NCBI GenBank assembly: GCA_903901425.1
Contig: CAIURC010000171.1
Coordinates: forward strand, 1-38,962
Length of the DNA stretch: 38,962 nt
Origin: an uncultured Spartobacteria bacterium
Lineage (GTDB): Bacteria > Verrucomicrobiota > Verrucomicrobiia > Chthoniobacterales > Chthoniobacteraceae
Reading direction: 5' to 3'
The notes beneath the pieces are model-generated. The model searched no databases. It saw only the letters and a program-made list of their open reading frames with translations, and was not told the origin of the DNA. Every line of letters begins with the position of its first letter. Position 1 is the stretch's first letter. Of the stretch, positions 8,102 to 15,646 are shown in pieces. A program made the position numbers and the translations under genes.

Positions 8102-9997
8102 ATGGCTGCAGCGAAGAAGATTTCCCGAAAAGACATCGCCCGGATGTCGTTCCGCGATTTTCTGAGGGCGAGCCGGGAACCGTACCGACGGCTGTTTGCG
8201 TATCTGGGGCCGTACCGGGGGCGTTTCTGGCTGGGGATCCTGTTTGGCGCGCTGTTTGGTGGGGTGCAGGCCCTGATGATTTTTGATGTTCAGTTTGTGG
8301 CGCGGGCGGTGTTTTCCGGGGGCAAACTTGCGTTGGATGGAGGGGCGCTGGGCCGGATTCCGGAGGGGGTGCGGCGTTGGATTCCGGAGTCGGCGAGTCT
8401 GCAGATGGGAGAAGGGATTGGGCTGGTGGCGGTGGTGTGCCTGAGCATTCCGGCTTTGTTTCTGCTCCGTGGGTTGTGCAGCTACCTGAACAGTTACCTG
8501 ATGCTGTGGGTGAGTGTCCGTGTGCTGGACGACATCCGCCGGGAGGCCTTCCGTCACACGCTGGCGCAGTCGATGGAGTTTTTCAACCGGTCAAAGTCAG
8601 GGGACTTGGTGCAGACGGTGTTCAATCAGACCCGGATGGCGCAGCAGGCGCTGACGACGGTGGCCGGAGACATTGTCAAACAACCCATTTCAATCCTGAG
8701 CGCGCTGGCGACCCTGTTTATCTTGGACTGGCGGTTTACGCTGATGTCGTTCCTGATCTTCCCGCTGTGCCTGCTCCCGGTGGTTCTGGTGAGCCGGAAG
8801 GTCCGGAAAGCCGGTGCCCGCGAGGAGGAGGAAGCTGGCCAGTTGATGGTGATCATGCAGGAGGCGTTTGCCGGAGCCCGGGTGGTCAAGACGCACGCCC
8901 GTGAACCCTACGAGTGCGAACGGTTCAACGCGGCCAACACCCAGGTGCTTCGGTTCATCATGCGCTGGCGCAAGGCCATGGAAATCAGCGGTCCGCTGGT
9001 GGAAACGATCGGCTCCCTCGGCGTCGCCGCCGCGCTCCTGTGGGCATGGCACTACAAACTCGGGTTCGACAAGTTCCTGGCCTTGGTGGGCGGGATGACT
9101 CTCCTCTACCCGGCGTTCAAGAGCCTGAGCCGGATTTATTTGACCATGCAGAAATGCCTGGCCTCCACCACCAAAGTTTTTGAGCTGCTGGACCGGACCC
9201 CGGCCATTCTGGATGCGCCCGGCGCCCCCGACCTGCCGGCGGTCCGGGGCGAGATTGTGTTTGAGGGAGTCCGGTTTGGCTACGGGGACGAGCGGCCTGC
9301 GGTCACCGACCTGTCGCTGCGGATTCCGGCGGGAACCACGTGCGCGTTGGTGGGGGCGAGCGGGGCCGGAAAAACGACGGTTCTTGCGCTGCTGCAGCGC
9401 CTGTACGATGTGCAGGCGGGTTCCATCCGGATCGACGGGATCGACATCCGATCCGTGGCCCAGCGCTCGCTCCGGGAACAGTTGGCGGCCGTGAGCCAGG
9501 ACACCTTCCTGTTCCATGACACGATTGCCAACAACATCCGGTATGGAAGACTGGAGGCGACTCCAGAGGAAATTGAGGAAGCCGCGCGCCGGGCGTATGC
9601 GCACGAGTTCATCCTCCAGCAACCGAACGGCTACGAGACGGTGGTGGGGGACAAGGGTTGCCTGCTCAGTGGCGGCCAGCAGCAGCGGATCTCAATTGCG
9701 CGGGCGCTTCTGAAGAACGCCCCGGTTCTGCTTCTGGACGAGGCCACCAGCGCTCTGGATTCGGAGAGCGAAGGCCAGATTCAGGCGGCACTAGAAGCGC
9801 TGTCCTCGGGGCGCACCGTGATCGCCATTGCGCACCGGTTGTCCACCATTCTCAAGGCGGACCAGATTGTGGTGATGGATGCCGGCCGGATTCTGGAGGT
9901 CGGCACCCATCAGGAACTGTATGCCGGAAGCGGCGCCTACCGCCGACTTTACGATCTGCAATTCCAGACCCCCGCCGCTGGTCTTGCCGGGGCCTGA
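8102..9997 (+). CDS. MsbA-type ABC exporter (fused membrane and ATPase domains)
   Basis: About 631 residues. The N-terminal half is a six-helix exporter domain with hydrophobic stretches such as LGILFGALFGGVQALMIF, and a larger than usual periplasmic loop between helices 1 and 2 (about residues 80-110). The C-terminal ATPase has Walker A GASGAGKTT (about 417), signature LSGGQQQRISIARAL (about 521), Walker B VLLLDEATSALD (about 543) and the switch His in AIAHRLST (about 577). It probably functions as a homodimer exporting lipid, lipid-linked glycan or a hydrophobic compound across the inner membrane. The ATG at 8102 has AAGGA at a good distance, one of the few real ribosome sites here. msbA is a likely but unproven identity. 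Confidence 0.88.
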   Translation: MAAAKKISRKDIARMSFRDFLRASREPYRRLFAYLGPYRGRFWLGILFGALFGGVQALMIFDVQFVARAVFSGGKLALDGGALGRIPEGVRRWIPESASLQMGEGIGLVAVVCLSIPALFLLRGLCSYLNSYLMLWVSVRVLDDIRREAFRHTLAQSMEFFNRSKSGDLVQTVFNQTRMAQQALTTVAGDIVKQPISILSALATLFILDWRFTLMSFLIFPLCLLPVVLVSRKVRKAGAREEEEAGQLMVIMQEAFAGARVVKTHAREPYECERFNAANTQVLRFIMRWRKAMEISGPLVETIGSLGVAAALLWAWHYKLGFDKFLALVGGMTLLYPAFKSLSRIYLTMQKCLASTTKVFELLDRTPAILDAPGAPDLPAVRGEIVFEGVRFGYGDERPAVTDLSLRIPAGTTCALVGASGAGKTTVLALLQRLYDVQAGSIRIDGIDIRSVAQRSLREQLAAVSQDTFLFHDTIANNIRYGRLEATPEEIEEAARRAYAHEFILQQPNGYETVVGDKGCLLSGGQQQRISIARALLKNAPVLLLDEATSALDSESEGQIQAALEALSSGRTVIAIAHRLSTILKADQIVVMDAGRILEVGTHQELYAGSGAYRRLYDLQFQTPAAGLAGA

Positions 9998-10053
9998 GTT
10001 TTCTGCTGGTTTGGAGGTTCGGCTCGGGATGTCGCCGGCTCTAAAACTTTTCC

Positions 10054-10518
10054 ATGTCTTACCCCCTCAAATTTCTGATTCCTGCAGCCCTGCTTTTCAG
10101 CGGCCTCCAACCGCTTGGGGCACAGGGTGGCAAGCCGGCCCCGATCCAAGCCAGCACCAAGGTGTTTCCAGACAACAGCGTGTCCACGACGCTGGTGAAC
10201 CTTGAGACGCGGAGCGCCGAGGAAACGCTTCGGACTGCGTCGGGCAAAGTGCTCCGGCGCACCCTGTACGATCTGGATGCCCGCGGTCAGTCCACTGCCG
10301 CCACGTTTTTCGACTCCAAGGACCAGATTCGCTACAAGGAAACCTACGTTCGGGACAGCTCGGACCGGGTCGTGGAATCGAAGCTGTTCTCCGCCACAAA
10401 TACCCCGCTGGGCCGCAGAGTGTTCCACTACGACTCCAAGGGCAAGGTCCGGGTGGACGACTACGACGCGGCCGGAAAACTGATGGTCCCCGCAAAAAAC
10501 GCGGGCAAAAAGCCCTGA
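10054..10518 (+). CDS. Unknown secreted protein, 154 residues
   Basis: I do not recognise a family. The N-terminus is a signal peptide (about residues 1-24, ending near GAQGG). The mature part contains loosely repeated beta-type units, VLRRTLYDLDARGQ, QIRYKETYVRDSSDR and GRRVFHYDSKGKVRVDDYD. Each has an aromatic/Asp-x-x-G turn reminiscent of short YD-type repeats. A periplasmic or outer-membrane-associated location is inferred. It lies 56 bases after the exporter stop codon and may be co-transcribed with it. A small GGGC-AAAAA-GCCC hairpin (10503-10515) overlaps the end of the gene. Confidence 0.65.
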   Translation: MSYPLKFLIPAALLFSGLQPLGAQGGKPAPIQASTKVFPDNSVSTTLVNLETRSAEETLRTASGKVLRRTLYDLDARGQSTAATFFDSKDQIRYKETYVRDSSDRVVESKLFSATNTPLGRRVFHYDSKGKVRVDDYDAAGKLMVPAKNAGKKP

Positions 10519-10540
10519 TGCCTCTGGAGGAAAAAAGATG

Positions 10541-10553
10541 GGCACTTTTTGCC
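10541..10553 (+). promoter_or_regulatory. GGCA-N5-TGCC palindrome upstream of fliA operon (candidate enhancer site)
   Basis: GGCACTTTTTGCC is a perfect GGCA/TGCC dyad around CTTTT. It lies about 174 bases upstream of the predicted transcription start of the sigma-54-type promoter at 10695-10710. An identical copy is at 31471-31483 upstream of the flgF operon, and a near-identical one at 20860-20872. This position is typical for binding sites of NtrC-type activators. That it binds the regulator encoded at 15647-17071 is inference. Confidence 0.5.
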
Positions 10554-10580
10554 TCCCCCGTGAACTCCGGGCCGGGCAAA

Positions 10581-10605
10581 GCCGGGTCAGGAAGCTGGAC
10601 CCGGC
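10581..10605 (+). terminator. Perfect 8-bp hairpin in the gap before the fliA operon
   Basis: GCCGGGTC (10581-10588) pairs perfectly with GACCCGGC (10598-10605) around a nine-base loop. A run of eight T lies at 10628-10635, about 22 bases further, too far for a classical intrinsic terminator. It sits 63 bases after the stop codon of the secreted unknown, so a terminator for that transcript is plausible but not certain. Confidence 0.35.
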
Positions 10606-10694
10606 CTTCGGCGACTCCGGTTGTGGATTTTTTTTCCCGTGAAAACGGGCGGGTTGGGTGGGTAGCGGTCCAAAAGATGGGTTTAGGGGGGAGT

Positions 10695-10710
10695 TGGCTC
10701 GCCCATTGCT
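10695..10710 (+). promoter_or_regulatory. Sigma-54 (RpoN) promoter of the fliA-motA-motB operon
   Basis: TGGCTCGCCCATTGCT fits the sigma-54 consensus TGGCACG-N4-TTGCW in every fixed position except one (A to T in the -24 element), with the exact 10-base spacing between GG and GC. Transcription would start near 10721, 26 bases before the first start codon. With the upstream palindrome at 10541 it forms a complete enhancer-dependent promoter layout. Confidence 0.75.
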
Positions 10711-10746
10711 TTACCGAGCGCCAAAGACTGAAACCGGACGTCCCCT

Positions 10747-10971
10747 ATGCAATATTTCTTCCTGATCGGCGGATTCGCGGGTTTTTTAATTCCCTGCGGG
10801 GTGGGTTTGTACCTTGGGCACGACCCTGTGCATATGCTGTTCAACTCGGGGGTGGGATGTTTGGTGGGAGCGTATGTGATGCGGACGTTCTGGCGGGTGA
10901 TGGCCCGGTGTGTCCGGAATTCGGTGGTCGAGAAATCCCGGATGGAGTCCGCCTCCACGCCGGCGCGGTAG
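10747..10971 (+). CDS. Small membrane protein heading the fliA operon
   Basis: 74 residues; family not recognised. Two hydrophobic segments are visible: FFLIGGFAGFLIPCGVGLYL (about residues 4-23) and MLFNSGVGCLVGAYVMRTFW (about 30-49). A basic, Ser/Arg-rich C-terminal tail follows (from about residue 50). It should sit in the inner membrane with the tail in the cytoplasm. It is the first gene after the sigma-54 promoter and ends 21 bases before fliA, so it is co-transcribed with sigma-28 and the stator genes. A role in flagellar assembly or stator function is inferred from position only. Confidence 0.6.
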   Translation: MQYFFLIGGFAGFLIPCGVGLYLGHDPVHMLFNSGVGCLVGAYVMRTFWRVMARCVRNSVVEKSRMESASTPAR

Positions 10972-10992
10972 TCTGCTGACATTCTTTGATTC

Positions 10993-11793
10993 ATGTTGTC
11001 TTCCCGTTCTGAACCCATGCCTGAGCCGGTCACGGAGACGCTCATGGCAGCGAGTGCGTGGCGCGCCTACCGGGCCGCTTCGCATTCGTTCAGCGAGGAG
11101 GAGACGCTCCGGGCCCATCTGCCCTTGGTTCGGAGCGTGGTGGACCGGATCCGGGCGACCCTTCCACCGCACGTGGAGGTGGAAGACCTCTACAGCGTGG
11201 GGCTGGGCGGTCTGATCCATGCGGCGCGTAAATTCGACCCGGCTTTGGGGGTTTCATTTTCGAATTTTGCGGCCACGCGGATCCGGGGGGCGGTTCTGGA
11301 CGAGTTGCGGCGGATGGACTGGATGAGTCGGTCGCTGCGCGGGAAGGCGAAAAAGCTCACGGAATCGATTGGGCAACTGGAGCAGAGCCTTGGGCGGCCG
11401 GCCACCGAGGAGGAAATTGCGTCGGAGCTTGGATTGAGCGTGCAGGAGTACGGGGAGTTGCTGGACGAGGTGAAACCGATCTGTTTTCTGGAACTGGACG
11501 AAGTCTCGGACCACGAAGGGGACGAGGGTTCACTGCACGAGGTGGTTCCGGACAACCGGCAGTCGACGGCTTCAGACCAACTGCTGGACAAGGAACTCCG
11601 GGAATTGGTAGTGCAACGTCTCCAGAAATTGCCCGACATCCAGCGCAAGGTTCTGGCAATGTACTATTTTGAGGATCTGCGCCTTGCCGAAATCGCTGAG
11701 GTGTTCAAGGTCACCGAATCGCGCATTTGCCAGATCCATGCTCAGGCCATCCTGAGCCTCCGCGCCTACATGAAGCACGCCACCCAACGTTAA
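10993..11793 (+). CDS. fliA: Flagellar sigma factor sigma-28 (FliA)
   Basis: 266 residues. Region 2 carries HLPLVRSVVDRIRATLP and VEDLYSVGLGGLIHAARKFD, then FSNFAATRIRGAVLDELRRM with the DWMSRSLR stretch typical of FliA. Region 3 follows (GQLEQSLGRPATEEEIASEL). Region 4 has the VLAMYYFEDLRLAEIA helix-turn-helix and VTESRICQIHAQAI. It directs RNA polymerase to late flagellar promoters, one of which is visible at 32099-32125. The start could be at 10993, 11017 or 11044. It is second in an operon driven by a sigma-54 promoter, the class order known from Pseudomonas and Vibrio. Confidence 0.95.
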   Translation: MLSSRSEPMPEPVTETLMAASAWRAYRAASHSFSEEETLRAHLPLVRSVVDRIRATLPPHVEVEDLYSVGLGGLIHAARKFDPALGVSFSNFAATRIRGAVLDELRRMDWMSRSLRGKAKKLTESIGQLEQSLGRPATEEEIASELGLSVQEYGELLDEVKPICFLELDEVSDHEGDEGSLHEVVPDNRQSTASDQLLDKELRELVVQRLQKLPDIQRKVLAMYYFEDLRLAEIAEVFKVTESRICQIHAQAILSLRAYMKHATQR

Positions 11794-11805
11794 AGCTTTT
11801 CCCTC

Positions 11806-12663
11806 ATGCTCCTGCTCCTTGGTTTTCTCATCGTCACCGCCTCCACCCTCGGCGGATTCATGATCGCCGGCGGCCAACCCGCCGTGCTGATGCACGTCTC
11901 GGAGTTTGTCACCATCGGCGGGATCTGCATTGGGATTCTCGTCGTGGCAAGTTCGCCCAGCGCACTGGCCACACTTTTCAACAAGATCTCGATTGCCTTG
12001 AAGGGGGCCGCTTTTACCAAGAGCGATGCTTCGGACCTTCTGAAAATGCTGTTTGAACTGTTCACCACGGCACGCCGCGGGGGGCTGATCGCGATTGAAG
12101 ACCACTTGGTCACCCCCCAAACCAGTTCCATTTTCAGCAAATACCCCTCCTTTCTGAGCAAACACGAGCGGGTGGAGTTCCTCTGCGACAGTCTCAAGCC
12201 CATCGTCGATGGCCGGATCAAACCGGACCAGTTGGAGAGCCTGCTTCTGGCCGAGTATCAAGCCAAGGAGGATCACGCCGATCATCCCGTCCACCTGCTG
12301 AACCTGATCGGCGATTCGCTGCCCGGCATCGGGATTGTAGCGGCCGTGCTCGGGATCATCAATACCATGGGCGCTATTGCCGAGGGGCCCACCACCGTCG
12401 GTGAAAAGGTCGCCGCGGCGCTCACCGGCACCTTTCTGGGGGTGCTCGGTGCTTACGGCTTCATCAACCCCTTGGCGGCCCGGATCAAGACCAACAACGC
12501 CGCAGAAATGCAATACTTCACCGTCATCGTGAAAGCCGTGGCCAGTTTCGCCGGAGGCATGGCCCCGCTGATGGCCGTCGAAGTCTCCCGCCGGACGCTT
12601 TCCCACGACATCCAACCCAGCGCAGACCAACTCGAGGAAATGCTCAAGGGCGTCGGAAAATAA
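11806..12663 (+). CDS. motA: Flagellar motor stator protein MotA
   Basis: 285 residues. Hydrophobic helix 1 covers about residues 2-22 and helix 2 about 32-52 (FVTIGGICIGILVVAS). A long cytoplasmic loop contains the charged segment SKHERVEFLCDSLKPIVDG. Helices 3 and 4 are around HLLNLIGDSLPGIGIVAAVL and VGEKVAAALTGTFLGVLGAY, with Pro and charged residues placed as in MotA. It forms the ion-conducting torque unit with MotB, whose gene follows after four bases. It lies 12 bases after fliA. No Shine-Dalgarno sequence is visible before the ATG; the preceding bases are pyrimidine-rich. Confidence 0.95.
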   Translation: MLLLLGFLIVTASTLGGFMIAGGQPAVLMHVSEFVTIGGICIGILVVASSPSALATLFNKISIALKGAAFTKSDASDLLKMLFELFTTARRGGLIAIEDHLVTPQTSSIFSKYPSFLSKHERVEFLCDSLKPIVDGRIKPDQLESLLLAEYQAKEDHADHPVHLLNLIGDSLPGIGIVAAVLGIINTMGAIAEGPTTVGEKVAAALTGTFLGVLGAYGFINPLAARIKTNNAAEMQYFTVIVKAVASFAGGMAPLMAVEVSRRTLSHDIQPSADQLEEMLKGVGK

Positions 12664-12667
12664 TCCC

Positions 12668-13414
12668 ATGGGCAAGAAATCCGAGCATCACGGCGGCGCG
12701 TGGAAGGTGGCCTACGCCGATTTCGTCACCTCCATGATGGCTCTGTTCATGGTTCTCTGGATCTGCGCCCAGAACATTGAGGTGCGCGTTGCCACGTCCC
12801 GGTACTTCAAGGAACCCTACACCGCATTTCCAGACCGCGCACCGGGCATGATGAGCGCCCAAATGGCGGGCGCCGAGCGGACCGCGGACCATCTGGATCC
12901 GACGGCCCAGGAGAGCCAAGGCTTTCTCAAGGCTCTGGCCCGCGAATTTTACCGACTGCTGAATGTCCGCGACGATGAGGACCGCCCGGTGGACGTCGAA
13001 GTCACCTCTGACGGCCTGAAAATCACTGTGTATGATCGGGCCAAAAAACCGGTTTTCAAAAAGGACACCGCCGAACTCACCGAATGGGGGAATTTTGTGA
13101 TTCAAACCCTTGCGTGGCTGGTGGAACGGTACAAGTTTCAGGTCTTCATTGAGGGACACACCGCGTTGGGCATGGTCGAGAAACAAAAGGGCTACGGACC
13201 TTGGGAATTGAGTGCCGACCGCGCCAACACCACCCGGCGTGGCCTCGAGTTCTTTGCCGTTGACCCCAAGAAAATCAACCGGGTCACCGGGTTCGGTGAA
13301 ACCATGCCGCTCCCCAACCAGGAACCCACCGCCGAAACCAATCAGCGCGTCACCGTCAGCCTGTCGATCCAGCAGCAGGACAAGAAAAAGTCCGAAACGC
13401 CCGCAGGCAACTGA
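12668..13414 (+). CDS. motB: Flagellar motor stator protein MotB
   Basis: 248 residues. The N-terminus reads GGAWKVAYADFVTSMMALFM, a single transmembrane helix with the essential ion-binding Asp at residue 18. The WKVAYADF form resembles proton-type MotB more than sodium-type PomB. A plug/linker region follows. The C-terminal OmpA-like peptidoglycan-binding domain (about residues 135-240) has VFIEGHTA, LSADRANTTRRGLEFF and INRVTGFGETMPL. It anchors the stator to the cell wall. It is directly downstream of motA. Confidence 0.95.
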   Translation: MGKKSEHHGGAWKVAYADFVTSMMALFMVLWICAQNIEVRVATSRYFKEPYTAFPDRAPGMMSAQMAGAERTADHLDPTAQESQGFLKALAREFYRLLNVRDDEDRPVDVEVTSDGLKITVYDRAKKPVFKKDTAELTEWGNFVIQTLAWLVERYKFQVFIEGHTALGMVEKQKGYGPWELSADRANTTRRGLEFFAVDPKKINRVTGFGETMPLPNQEPTAETNQRVTVSLSIQQQDKKKSETPAGN

Positions 13415-13434
13415 CCCCTCTCCACGTTCCCGTT

Positions 13435-13683
13435 ATGCAGGATTTTCTTCACGGCCGCCTCTCCTGTTCCCCGAACGCCGGTTCCACCCCGGAAACCGCC
13501 CCGGGATTTGTGGGCATGGAAAACTCGCATCCGGCCGGAAACACGGCATCTCCGGCGCAGGCTGGTCGTACGACGCCGGCCGGGGCGCCTGACGTGCAAC
13601 TGGTGAAAGAGAACGGCCAGATTCGGAAGATCATCGTGGTCTGTTCCTGCGGGGAACGGATCGAACTGGAATGCGCCTACTGA
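13435..13683 (+). CDS. Unknown small protein with C-terminal CxC...C segment
   Basis: 82 residues; family not recognised. The first 50 or so residues are rich in Pro, Ala, Gly and Ser and look disordered. The last 29 residues form a compact segment, VQLVKENGQIRKIIVVCSCG followed by ERIELECAY. The three Cys could bind a metal, but one more ligand would be needed (a dimer, or a partner residue). It lies 20 bases after motB and 11 bases before the next gene, in the same operon. Coding is supported by its position in a tight operon and by the conserved-looking tail. Function unknown. Confidence 0.6.
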   Translation: MQDFLHGRLSCSPNAGSTPETAPGFVGMENSHPAGNTASPAQAGRTTPAGAPDVQLVKENGQIRKIIVVCSCGERIELECAY

Positions 13684-13694
13684 GGGCGCGGCCT

Positions 13695-15623
13695 ATGAAG
13701 GCCCTCCTCCTTCTCCTGTTGTTGGCAGCCCCGCTGCTCCGGGGGGACGAGTCCGCTGCACTGGCGCGGTCCCTTTGGAGCGCAGCCCCGGAACCGCGCG
13801 CCCCGCTTCTCCGGCCGCTCCTCTCTCTCATCCTGCTCTCGGAACACAACCGCCTTCTGCCCCGGGACGCCGACACCCCCCTCCTGGAATCGCTCGCATC
13901 CAGACACCTCGCCGGGCAACCCCAGACCGAGCCAGCTGCATTTCTGCCGCCTGCGGATCAGCGCGCCTTCGACGGCACCGCGTTCGCCGGCGGAAACTTT
14001 GCCTCCATTGACGCGCTCATCGGACTCCACTCCCAACCCGTGGCGTTTGACCGGCAACTCCCCGTTTTTTTGGTCCCGCTCAAGGAGGACGAGGTTCCGA
14101 TTCTCGAAAAACTCCGGGCCGCCTTCCAGAACCGCCCGGATTCGGAGGCCATCCGAAAACGGACCGACCGTCTTCTAGAGGCCGGGGTGGGGGCAAGCCT
14201 TGTGGAAGACGGATGTGTTCTCCGCCCGTATGCCGGAAAATTGGATGACCTTTATTTCCGGCTCTTTCAGGAGGGCGACGCCGCCAGTCAGGTCAACTTT
14301 TACGCCCTGCTCGAGACGCTGCCGGAGCGCACGTACCATCCGGCCGCTGGAGTCGGGGCGCCAGCCATGGTTCCTCCCATGGGGTTCAGCCTCAGCGACA
14401 TCCTCTCGGGTGGCGGCCTTGTGGCTTTCCAGCAGTTCACTTCGGAAAATCCTGATTCCAAACTCCGAAACCCGTTTGCAGGGATCGCCCTCCATCTTCT
14501 CCCGCTGCTGGACCCCGCGCCGCTTCCTCCGGGCTCCAGCATTTCGGTCACCCATGACGTCATGCGCCGGGCTTTGGAAAGCCCAAAACGGTTCTCGGCC
14601 CCTGAGGTGAAACCGATCTTCCGTGACCCGAGCCGGTTCCTGGGTCAGGCGGCACCGGTCTGGTTGGCCGTAAAGAACGGTCCTTCGATTTCCCGGGAGG
14701 AGGTGGAATCGGAGCTTGCGTTGCCCCAGTCCCTTCAGGATCCGGCGGCAAACGAGGCCTTCCGCGGGCCTGTGTACTGGGAAAACCCCGCACACAACCC
14801 CCTGCTTCCCTCGGCACCCAACCAGTTGGTTCCAGCCACTCCCCCGGGTCGTTCTGCACCGCGCCCCCCCCAACGCGTATCCCCACCCTCCGCCCCACCC
14901 TCCGCCCCACCCTCCGCCCCACCCAACCCGCCAGCCAAGTCCGCTTCCTCCAGCCAACAACGCCCCCTCCCCCCTTCGAATCGCCCAACGCAACCCGGTC
15001 CGCCTCCCCGTGCCACGCCGGTTCAGGCTGTTCCGTCCAAACCCCAGCCGAACCCCGAACAGAGTCCGGCCCCCGAACGAAATCCGGGCTCGGGAACCGC
15101 GCCAACCCTGCGTCCGCCCGCCCCCGCGGAGCTTGCGCCCGGGATTCCGGTTGTCCGAGCCCTTCCCGTGGATCGCGAGGCGGAGGGTGGCCCGGGTGTG
15201 GAGCGGGAAAAAAAGGAGTCCCGGTCTCAGGATCCTCGGGACCCGACCTACCGTCCCAAGCCGCGGTTTTCGGTAGCGGTGCTTTTTCCGGAGGCAGAAC
15301 AGGCCGAGGCGTATCTGCGCGGGATTGCTGAAAACGATTCCCTGTTGAAGACGGGGTTCCGGGAAGAGAACCATGCCGTTTGCAAAGCACGCTGGCTGTT
15401 GGAGGCGCTGGGGGCTTTGGAGGCGATGCGCCCGGAATCCGCGCGCGCGTTGGAGCCGAGCATCTTGACGGAGGTGGGCGGGCTCAGGTCCAAGATCCTG
15501 CGGCTGCGGGAAGACCGGCTACAACTCCTCAGGTCGCGCCAGTCGCTGCGTGAATCAGCAGAGAACCGGCTGCGGGAAGACCGCCTGAAAAGGCTGCGGA
15601 ACCAGTTGGGGACACCCCTGTAG
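13695..15623 (+). CDS. Unknown secreted proline-rich protein, last gene of the fliA-mot operon
   Basis: 642 residues. The signal peptide MKALLLLLLLAAPLLRG supports the ATG at 13695; the open frame extends to 13671 inside the previous gene. Residues about 20-390 are a globular part without a recognised domain. Residues about 390-520 are extremely rich in Pro, Ser and Ala and include three to four PPSA units encoded by a 12-base tandem repeat (14881-14928). The C-terminal 110 residues are charged and helical, with near-repeats LREDRLQLLRSRQSLRESAE and NRLREDRLKRLRNQL that suggest a coiled coil. A role in the flagellar envelope zone is inferred from the operon only. Confidence 0.65.
   Translation: MKALLLLLLLAAPLLRGDESAALARSLWSAAPEPRAPLLRPLLSLILLSEHNRLLPRDADTPLLESLASRHLAGQPQTEPAAFLPPADQRAFDGTAFAGGNFASIDALIGLHSQPVAFDRQLPVFLVPLKEDEVPILEKLRAAFQNRPDSEAIRKRTDRLLEAGVGASLVEDGCVLRPYAGKLDDLYFRLFQEGDAASQVNFYALLETLPERTYHPAAGVGAPAMVPPMGFSLSDILSGGGLVAFQQFTSENPDSKLRNPFAGIALHLLPLLDPAPLPPGSSISVTHDVMRRALESPKRFSAPEVKPIFRDPSRFLGQAAPVWLAVKNGPSISREEVESELALPQSLQDPAANEAFRGPVYWENPAHNPLLPSAPNQLVPATPPGRSAPRPPQRVSPPSAPPSAPPSAPPNPPAKSASSSQQRPLPPSNRPTQPGPPPRATPVQAVPSKPQPNPEQSPAPERNPGSGTAPTLRPPAPAELAPGIPVVRALPVDREAEGGPGVEREKKESRSQDPRDPTYRPKPRFSVAVLFPEAEQAEAYLRGIAENDSLLKTGFREENHAVCKARWLLEALGALEAMRPESARALEPSILTEVGGLRSKILRLREDRLQLLRSRQSLRESAENRLREDRLKRLRNQLGTPL
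14881..14928 (+). repeat. 12-bp coding tandem repeat (PPSA units)
   Basis: The unit CCCCACCCTCCG, in phase with codons, occurs about four times in a row, the last copy imperfect, and encodes Pro-Pro-Ser-Ala units. Its multiple-of-three length keeps the frame when the copy number changes. Confidence 0.7.
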
Positions 15624-15646
15624 GACTCCCGAAAACCCCGCAGGGA

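Noticed and set aside
10503-10515. GGGCAAAAAGCCC as another copy of the enhancer palindrome
   Set aside because: The half-sites are GGGC/GCCC, not GGCA/TGCC, and it overlaps the end of a coding region.
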